DNA of 64,000 bases from Chionoecetes opilio (taxonomy: Eukaryota; Arthropoda; Malacostraca; Decapoda; Majidae), in the NCBI GenBank assembly GCA_016584305.1, contig JACEEZ010020423.1, positions 194,501-258,500 on the forward strand, given 5' to 3'. Within the stretch, counting starts at the first letter, position 1; each line of letters opens with the position of its first letter. Below are positions 63,501-64,000 of this stretch, piece by piece. Position numbers and translations under genes: made by a program. The notes beneath the pieces were generated by a model. That model was not told the origin of the DNA and did no database searches. It was given only the letters and a program-made list of their open reading frames with translations.

Positions 63501-63625
63501 CCCCTCGGCCTGCCTCTGCTTCTCCTTCTCCTCTCTTCTCTTCTCTTTCTTCTCTTTCTTCATCTCTTTCCTCAACTTGTAGCTGAGGCTGGACTTCTTC
63601 TCTTGGAACATAATGCCATCATCAG
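31285..63625 (-). CDS. PAXBP1: PAXBP1 / GC-rich sequence DNA-binding factor, 14 exons, 5' end outside window
   Basis: Fourteen exons on the minus strand join in phase, each with GT donor and AG acceptor, giving 793 residues to the stop. In PAXBP1/GCFC order the protein shows a lysine-rich N-terminal helix; IPDANMIHAIRKQRQ; an acidic Asp/Ser stretch (DDDNDRSDDEEG); the coiled-coil block QDIRGYVTDLRDCLNEK; YRQRATKMVQRRRQDVKD; the basic RRAAEREGRRTRRRRERE; STDDEE; and the C-terminal GCFC domain, including YVSYNLPKIFSPYLR, LLWNPLM, WWDPLSHTQT and NKNSGVSLFFQRQFW. Vertebrate PAXBP1 is about 917 residues, so roughly 100-200 N-terminal residues are off the right edge. The family is nuclear; human PAXBP1 links PAX3/7 to histone methylation, and the yeast relative is tied to spliceosome disassembly. 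The introns (133 bp to 8.5 kb) are packed with mobile elements, but no exon is disrupted. Confidence 0.92.
31677..31896 (-). CDS. PAXBP1: PAXBP1 exon M
   Basis: Acceptor CATCCCACAG, donor GGAAT|GTAAGT (consensus). Encodes VYDNKNSGVSLFFQRQFW, the strongest match in the gene, then LLNLYLLPALN. Confidence 0.93.
32030..32225 (-). CDS. PAXBP1: PAXBP1 exon L
   Basis: Acceptor CTTTACAG, donor CAAGAA|GTAGGT. Encodes WWDPLSHTQTVRLVNLV and IRDAIDNDIFIPMFPK. Equivalent to vertebrate MWDPFSTTQT and DDDVFMPLYPK. Confidence 0.92.
32550..32746 (-). CDS. PAXBP1: PAXBP1 exon K
   Basis: Acceptor TTTTACATCAG, donor AAAG|GTACAG. Encodes LQMLLWNPLM, then FNLLLLYGTGD and LVEKIVLVKLK. Matches the GCFC domain. Confidence 0.9.
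33005..34767. mobile_element. Tigger/pogo-like element in a PAXBP1 intron
   Basis: Termini are CAGTGGTGCACCAAGTTT at 33005 and the complement AACTTGGTGCACCACTG ending at 34767, flanked by TA on both sides. The CAGTGGT terminus with TA duplication is typical of pogo/Tigger elements. No transposase readable. A SINE is nested inside, and a short TTAGG run lies at 33305-33325. Confidence 0.75.
33607..34075 (+). mobile_element. tRNA-derived SINE nested in the Tigger-like element
   Basis: The head GGCAGCGTGGTTAGCGTC is the A box, with a diverged B box (AAGTTTGAATCCTGCC). The body shares phrases with 23168-23505 (GTGTCACTATAAAAA, CCTGCGCCA), and the A-rich tail ends near 34075. Diverged member of that family, possibly with a second inserted B box near 33735. 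Confidence 0.6.
34977..35145 (-). CDS. PAXBP1: PAXBP1 exon J
   Basis: Acceptor CACTCCACAG, donor TTAAG|GTAAAA, only 187 bp after exon I. Encodes RKIFEDVEDDFSQLKRIMTR and YVSYNLPKIFSPYLR, the start of the GCFC domain. Confidence 0.9.
35333..35506 (-). CDS. PAXBP1: PAXBP1 exon I
   Basis: Encodes GDEYRTRRAAEREGRRTRRR, matching the fly motif RVRRAAEREGRRTRRR, then MSTDDEESTSE. The donor TTGG|GTGAGT is good. The acceptor AATCAAACCAG has an unusually purine-rich upstream tract, so the exact start is less certain, although the phase fits exon H. Confidence 0.82.
35960..36165 (-). pseudogene. LINE fragment (endonuclease to reverse transcriptase linker)
   Basis: The minus strand reads IRWWNLDCTKAHQLKRAAW, then FKKASAHLKLTI. 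The PWWN..C..A...KRAA and FK.A.A pattern is typical of the segment between endonuclease and reverse transcriptase in Jockey-like LINEs. Only about 50 codons remain. Confidence 0.5.
36514..37315 (-). pseudogene. Conserved-looking protein of unknown function, frameshifted
   Basis: In minus-strand order: ELSLIVLGGQPLRRIRILRP, then GALHRVRWMAKIIYAIKIYL, FRDPEQFRLT, YVSSWFRATSP and DLQLLKMLVSYPDKAVDG, followed by a change of frame near 36985. It continues with HLWYLSERRVALAFFDDHL and ETKREMMRALQ, and ends at 36514. Stops and at least two frame changes are needed to follow it. I have an impression that GALH..RWM.K.IY..KI.LFR and LWYLSE..VALAFFD occur in repetitive, unannotated arthropod and cnidarian proteins, but I cannot name a family or function. 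Its position between inverted repeats suggests it is transposon-encoded. Confidence 0.5.
37526..37558. other. Perfect 14-bp hairpin
   Basis: GGCTGGAACGTGGC, 5-base loop, then its exact complement. Inside the TIR element, just upstream of the 125-bp duplication. Role unknown. Confidence 0.9.
37568..37815. repeat. Tandem duplication, about 125 bp
   Basis: Two copies beginning TAATTACTCATTAAGGGCTT and ending CAATCCGACAAT(A)ATTAGGAG, with a few substitutions. Inside the TIR element. Confidence 0.85.
38050..39375. other. PAXBP1 intron, no element recognised
   Basis: Part of the 4667-bp intron between exons H and I. Open frames of 60-113 codons show no domain. Confidence 0.4.
39376..40187. repeat. 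29-bp minisatellite, about 29 units, built from an exon-intron junction
   Basis: Unit on plus CAGCAAAGGGGG then CTGTACAACACACACAC (29 bp; some units 24-30 bp). On the transcribed minus strand each unit is a 12-nt block CCCCCTTTGCTG followed by a 17-nt spacer that starts GT and ends AG. The unit at 40163-40187 is the true 3' end and donor of PAXBP1 exon H; the others lie in the intron. Long open frames across it are repeat artefacts. Confidence 0.92.
40174..40297 (-). CDS. PAXBP1: PAXBP1 exon H, ending in the minisatellite
   Basis: Acceptor TTTCGGCAG. Encodes VPQIDSLEEQVYALYRQR and TKMVQRRRQDVKDQNDEF. The donor is CCCCCTTTGCTG|GTATGT, which is also the last unit of a 29-unit array that repeats this junction downstream. 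Reading on without splicing reaches a stop at 40130. Confidence 0.85.
40627..41635. mobile_element. Tc1/mariner-superfamily-like element with TA duplication
   Basis: Termini are CACACAACCCTCGTTTTCCC at 40627 and GGGAAAACGAGGGTTGTGTG ending at 41635, with TA on each side. The interior carries a duplicated LINE fragment. No transposase seen. Confidence 0.7.
40938..41541 (-). pseudogene. LINE C-terminal fragment with zinc-knuckle-like motif, duplicated
   Basis: The minus strand encodes FGHKTLKVHLHHLRQ, then PNCPWCRNVSETIEHFLLQC. This C-x2-C...H-x4-C pattern is found near the C-terminus of many LINE reverse transcriptases. A segment of about 254 bp is present twice in tandem (starting near 40968 and 41222), and both copies keep the motif, with frame changes. 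It is a dead fragment inside the TA-flanked element. Confidence 0.6.
41895..42245. repeat. 41-bp minisatellite, eight copies
   Basis: Unit GCCCTCCCTCTGCTGCTCCT, then AATATTCACCACCATGCACCT. First and last copies share the extra CACGGTCACGG segment. Inside the 8.5-kb PAXBP1 intron. Confidence 0.9.
42246..43712. other. PAXBP1 intron; purine-rich stretch, otherwise nothing recognised
   Basis: A GA-rich stretch spans about 43080-43400 (GAGAGAGAAGGAGTAGAAGG and variants). No coding or mobile element evidence. Confidence 0.5.
43713..44330. repeat. GC-rich tandem repeat, about 128-bp unit, five copies
   Basis: Copies start near 43716, 43856, 43985, 44113 and 44230, each with GTGCAACTCTAC (or a variant), CGACGTCCTGCAACAC, CCCCTGTGGC and CCCCGCATTGCCCCACGGGG. 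Spacing falls from 140 to 118 bp. Open frames on both strands across the array are GC-rich artefacts. Confidence 0.85.
44331..45586. other. PAXBP1 intron; nothing recognised
   Basis: AT-rich after 44750. Short open frames without domains. Confidence 0.4.
45587..46455. repeat. 17-bp minisatellite, about 51 units, two alternating variants
   Basis: Unit CCACCACCCTGTCACTG, or with CTCTC instead of CTGTC at one position. A few units are shorter (CCCGTC). Because 17 bp is not a multiple of three, the 296-codon open frame cycles through all frames; it is not a protein gene. Confidence 0.95.
46618..46668. repeat. (GA)n microsatellite
   Basis: About 25 perfect GA units in the large PAXBP1 intron. 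Confidence 0.95.
47039..48067. mobile_element. Inverted-repeat element, middle of the nest
   Basis: Left terminus CCGTATTTGATGGCATATAA (47039-47058) and its exact complement at 48048-48067. Target duplication not clear. Non-autonomous. Confidence 0.7.
47251..47777. mobile_element. pogo-like MITE, inner member of the nest
   Basis: Termini are CAGTAAACCCTC at 47251 and GAGGGTTTACTG ending at 47777, flanked by TA. Length 527 bp. The terminus and TA site fit Tigger/pogo MITEs. Confidence 0.75.
48823..49012 (-). CDS. PAXBP1: PAXBP1 exon G
   Basis: Acceptor GCCCTCACAG, donor AAAAG|GTGGGT. Encodes the coiled-coil region VEEVYRRHQKEAD and FYQDIRGYVTDLRDCLNEK, nearly colinear with vertebrate FLQEMRGYVQDLLECFSEK. 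Followed by the largest intron (8525 bp). Confidence 0.92.
49960..50040 (-). mobile_element. Possible tRNA-derived SINE head
   Basis: The minus strand reads TAGTGGCAAGTGCTCTCTGC, then about 20 bp later AGGGTTTAAATTCTC, spaced like A and B boxes but diverged. Confidence 0.35.
50101..50200. repeat. 51-bp tandem duplication
   Basis: CCTCTGATGCTGCCTCACTG followed by AATACAGGATCTAAGGACATC occurs twice in a row with one or two differences. Confidence 0.9.
51474..51520. repeat. (CT)n microsatellite
   Basis: About 45 bp of CT, preceded by a G run, in a PAXBP1 intron. Confidence 0.9.
51715..51953 (-). CDS. PAXBP1: PAXBP1 exon F
   Basis: Acceptor TCCTGGCAG, donor GACAG|GTAGCC. A low-complexity Gly/Pro/Ser linker ending in AEGIIKRLQDR, equivalent to the family's IDLVKKQLKDR. 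The linker is not conserved, as in other PAXBP1 proteins. Confidence 0.85.
52224..53067 (+). mobile_element. Helitron-like non-autonomous element 1
   Basis: Starts TCTATAATAATATAAGCGAA followed by AGTGTGTCTGTCTG, and ends with a GC-rich hairpin region (GTCCGCCCGGAGGGTGGC) and CTAG before T. 5' TC, a 3' hairpin about 10 bp from the end, CTRR, and insertion between A and T are the hallmarks of Helitrons. The interior holds a GATGGGTAATGGGTGAGTGA minisatellite (about 52460-52890). No Rep/helicase. Confidence 0.7.
52460..52895. repeat. Minisatellite of about 33 bp inside Helitron-like element 1
   Basis: Variable units of GTGATGGGTAATGGGTGAG and TGAATGGGTGGGGG. A shorter version is in element 2 (about 53310-53530). 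Long open frames across it are artefacts. Confidence 0.9.
53072..53682 (+). mobile_element. Helitron-like non-autonomous element 2, head-to-tail with element 1
   Basis: Begins only about 4 bp after element 1 (TATATATATATAAGCGAAAG). Ends with a perfect hairpin GTCCGCCC-TCT-GGGCGGAC (53653-53671), then TTTGCGGCTAG before T. Internally like element 1 but with a shorter minisatellite. Confidence 0.7.
54381..54466 (-). CDS. PAXBP1: PAXBP1 exon E
   Basis: Acceptor TTGTTTCAG, donor AAG|GTGAGT (consensus). Encodes LLDDGTDNSDHEREWEKQQ, matching the family's DDAL...RWEQEQ block. Confidence 0.88.
54640..56930 (-). pseudogene. LINE reverse transcriptase, split by a foldback element
   Basis: The minus strand, from about 56930 downward, reads GSQFGFRAGN-like, KKAFDKIPHERLLWKLEHEG, TPQGSVLASIMFLIYINDMA and FVDDARL (catalytic loop, Y replaced by F), then the thumb and C-terminal part EEKNLGVTIQDN and LICPKLEYA. 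After an insertion it continues with MVVWSPHKKKNIKKMERIQR, WNDLDNDIVNAE and QMRYGDG. Several stops and frameshifts; inactive. The 3' half is relatively well preserved, suggesting a fairly recent insertion. Lies in the PAXBP1 intron between exons D and E, same strand as the gene. Confidence 0.75.
55120..55933. mobile_element. 814-bp foldback element with 9-bp target duplication
   Basis: The ends AAAGACTACTGTATACTGG and the complement CCAGTATACAGTAGTCTTT are flanked by identical GGCATATTC (55111-55119 and 55934-55942). Outer arms frame an inner palindrome of about 570 bp (about 55230-55812), centred on AATCGGGTAATTTTCCCGAT near 55515. Removing the element and one GGCATATTC restores the LINE coding frame at LEYA/MVVW. 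Mutator-type transposases make 9-11 bp duplications, so this class is a candidate. No coding capacity. Confidence 0.85.
56931..57150 (+). mobile_element. LINE 3'-end fragment, opposite orientation
   Basis: The plus strand reads NSLEWTK, then RLDKCRYGDGTTGV, equivalent to WNDLDNDI and KLDQMRYGDGTPRV of the minus-strand LINE next to it. The two copies lie tail-away in opposite orientation. Confidence 0.6.
57361..57506 (-). CDS. PAXBP1: PAXBP1 exon D
   Basis: Acceptor GTTGACAG, donor CAAG|GTGGGA. Encodes CLVRDDDNDRSDDEEGSS, the acidic stretch that follows the IPDA motif in the family, then a Gln/Arg-rich segment. A large palindrome lies 66 bp upstream of its acceptor. Confidence 0.88.
57573..58133. 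mobile_element. 561-bp near-perfect palindromic MITE
   Basis: Two arms of about 240 bp (57573-57812 and 57896-58133) are close to exact complements, starting CCTCGATTGACGAAAAGTCA and ending with its complement, around an 83-bp loop. Lies 66 bp upstream of the PAXBP1 exon D acceptor. Target duplication not evident. Confidence 0.85.
58143..59324. mobile_element. TTAA-flanked element, 1182 bp
   Basis: Left end GGGGAGAGTCCGCCGTGAA after TTAA (58139-58142); right end TTCACGGCGGACTTTCCCC before TTAA (59325-59328). Both the TTAA duplication and the inverted repeat are clear. No transposase readable, so likely a piggyBac-type non-autonomous copy. A related end lies at 60903. Confidence 0.75.
59814..59913 (-). 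CDS. PAXBP1: PAXBP1 exon C
   Basis: Acceptor GTTGTGCAG, donor TCAG|GTGAGA. Encodes GGQIPDANMIHAIRKQRQ, the best-conserved N-terminal motif of the family (GEIPDAAFIHAARKKRQ in vertebrates). Split codons at both ends fit their neighbours. Confidence 0.9.
60125..60400 (+). mobile_element. tRNA-derived SINE
   Basis: B box GGGTTCGAATCCCC at about 60195-60208 closing onto an AGCCGGG stem, with a tRNA-like head upstream (GCTCACAACTGAGAGGCGCC). A body of about 180 bp follows. The head is near tRNA-like, but the A box is irregular, so it is a SINE rather than a tRNA gene. Confidence 0.6.
60899..60925. mobile_element. Single end of a TTAA-type element
   Basis: TTAAGGGGATCCTCCACCAC resembles the left end at 58139. 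No matching right end was found before exon B at 61234. Confidence 0.4.
61072..61234 (-). CDS. PAXBP1: PAXBP1 exon B
   Basis: Acceptor TCTTTTTCAG, donor CAGA|GTAAGA (strong). Encodes DELGIRIVNGREAEAIG and DSDSEGE, then SLDPWKKILQ. Ends with one base of a split serine codon. Confidence 0.85.
61880..62590 (+). pseudogene. RTE-like LINE, C-terminal reverse transcriptase part
   Basis: A 151-codon open stretch (61954-62409) reads VKQFCYLGDMLDSEGGVERA, then RSVLLYGSETWALTKK and LRVRQLRWFGHVKR. After a stop it resumes with GRRPPGRPRKTWRQCVEEDL. The YLGD, LLYG.E.W, LRWFGH and GRP..W series is the C-terminal domain of RTE/CR1-related endonuclease-reverse transcriptases. Only the C-terminal third is present, antisense within a PAXBP1 intron. 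The end phrase CTCATAAGATATTATGGG recurs in distorted form at about 17150. Confidence 0.8.
63447..63625 (-). CDS. PAXBP1: PAXBP1 exon A (first in window)
   Basis: Acceptor TTTATTTCAG, donor TTG|GTAGGG. Encodes residues 1-59 of the visible part, including KKSSLSYKLRKEMKKE and a long Lys/Glu helix. Begins with two bases of a split codon, so at least one coding exon lies upstream. Ends in phase 0. Confidence 0.85.
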
Positions 63626-64000
63626 CTGAAATAAAACAAAATACACGTCAGACACATCAAATTCTGTCACCTATCTGTATCTCTGATGCCTTAATGGTGT
63701 GGTTACAATAATCGATGTTGTCATTGCCCAATACAACAACCAAAGCAGGAGATGTAGCAACCAACTCATTAACATCAACTACAAGTTTCCCTCACTTAAA
63801 GATTGGGATGCGTTCCTGAAAAACCGTAAAGCTAACAATCGCTAAGCGAACCCATTATAACGTAGGATAAATGGAGATGCGTTCCTAGATCTCCCTAAAC
63901 TTCCACTCATCACTAAAAACAACATTAAGCTAGCTAGCTGCTTCATTATCGCCTCACGATGTCTTGTAACACGCTTTGCACACAAAGTTGTGGTGTTCTG

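Overview
This is a window of animal genomic DNA, most likely from an arthropod and probably a decapod crustacean. The case rests on intron-containing genes, dispersed TTAGG-type motifs (the arthropod telomere unit), very abundant CT/GA microsatellites and minisatellites, tRNA-derived SINEs and several LINE families. The host gene most resembles insect and vertebrate PAXBP1 from memory of the family; no search could be run.

Two host genes can be supported. The main one is PAXBP1/GCFC1 (GC-rich sequence DNA-binding factor, a spliceosome-associated protein). It is on the minus strand, with fourteen coding exons from 63625 down to the stop codon at 31285. Every exon joins its neighbour in phase and together they encode the C-terminal 793 residues; the first exon(s) lie beyond the right edge. 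The second is the start of a C2H2 zinc-finger gene, on the minus strand at 1-197 and cut by the left edge.

Left part (0.2-14.3 kb): TTAGG-rich tandem repeats, several inverted-repeat DNA elements (MITEs), a decayed gag-like region, copies of a large foldback element, a SINE, and a CR1-like LINE that sits inside a foldback copy and itself carries a MITE. Centre-left (14.3-27.6 kb): much of this looks like poorly corrected sequence with inflated homopolymers. Decayed SINEs and an endonuclease/reverse-transcriptase LINE can still be read in it. At 27.6-29.1 kb there is a broken hAT-type (FAM200/ZBED-like) transposase.

Right part (31-64 kb): the PAXBP1 gene. Its introns hold a Tigger-like element, a TIR element with an unrecognised broken coding region, a 29-bp minisatellite that copies an exon-intron junction, further minisatellites, a triple-nested set of DNA elements, two back-to-back Helitron-like elements, a LINE split by an 814-bp foldback element with a 9-bp target duplication, a 561-bp palindrome next to a splice acceptor, and TTAA-flanked elements.

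I saw no CRISPR array, operon or bacterial feature. The most unusual items are the splice-junction minisatellite at 39376-40187, the foldback family, and the TIR element carrying a conserved-looking protein I cannot name.
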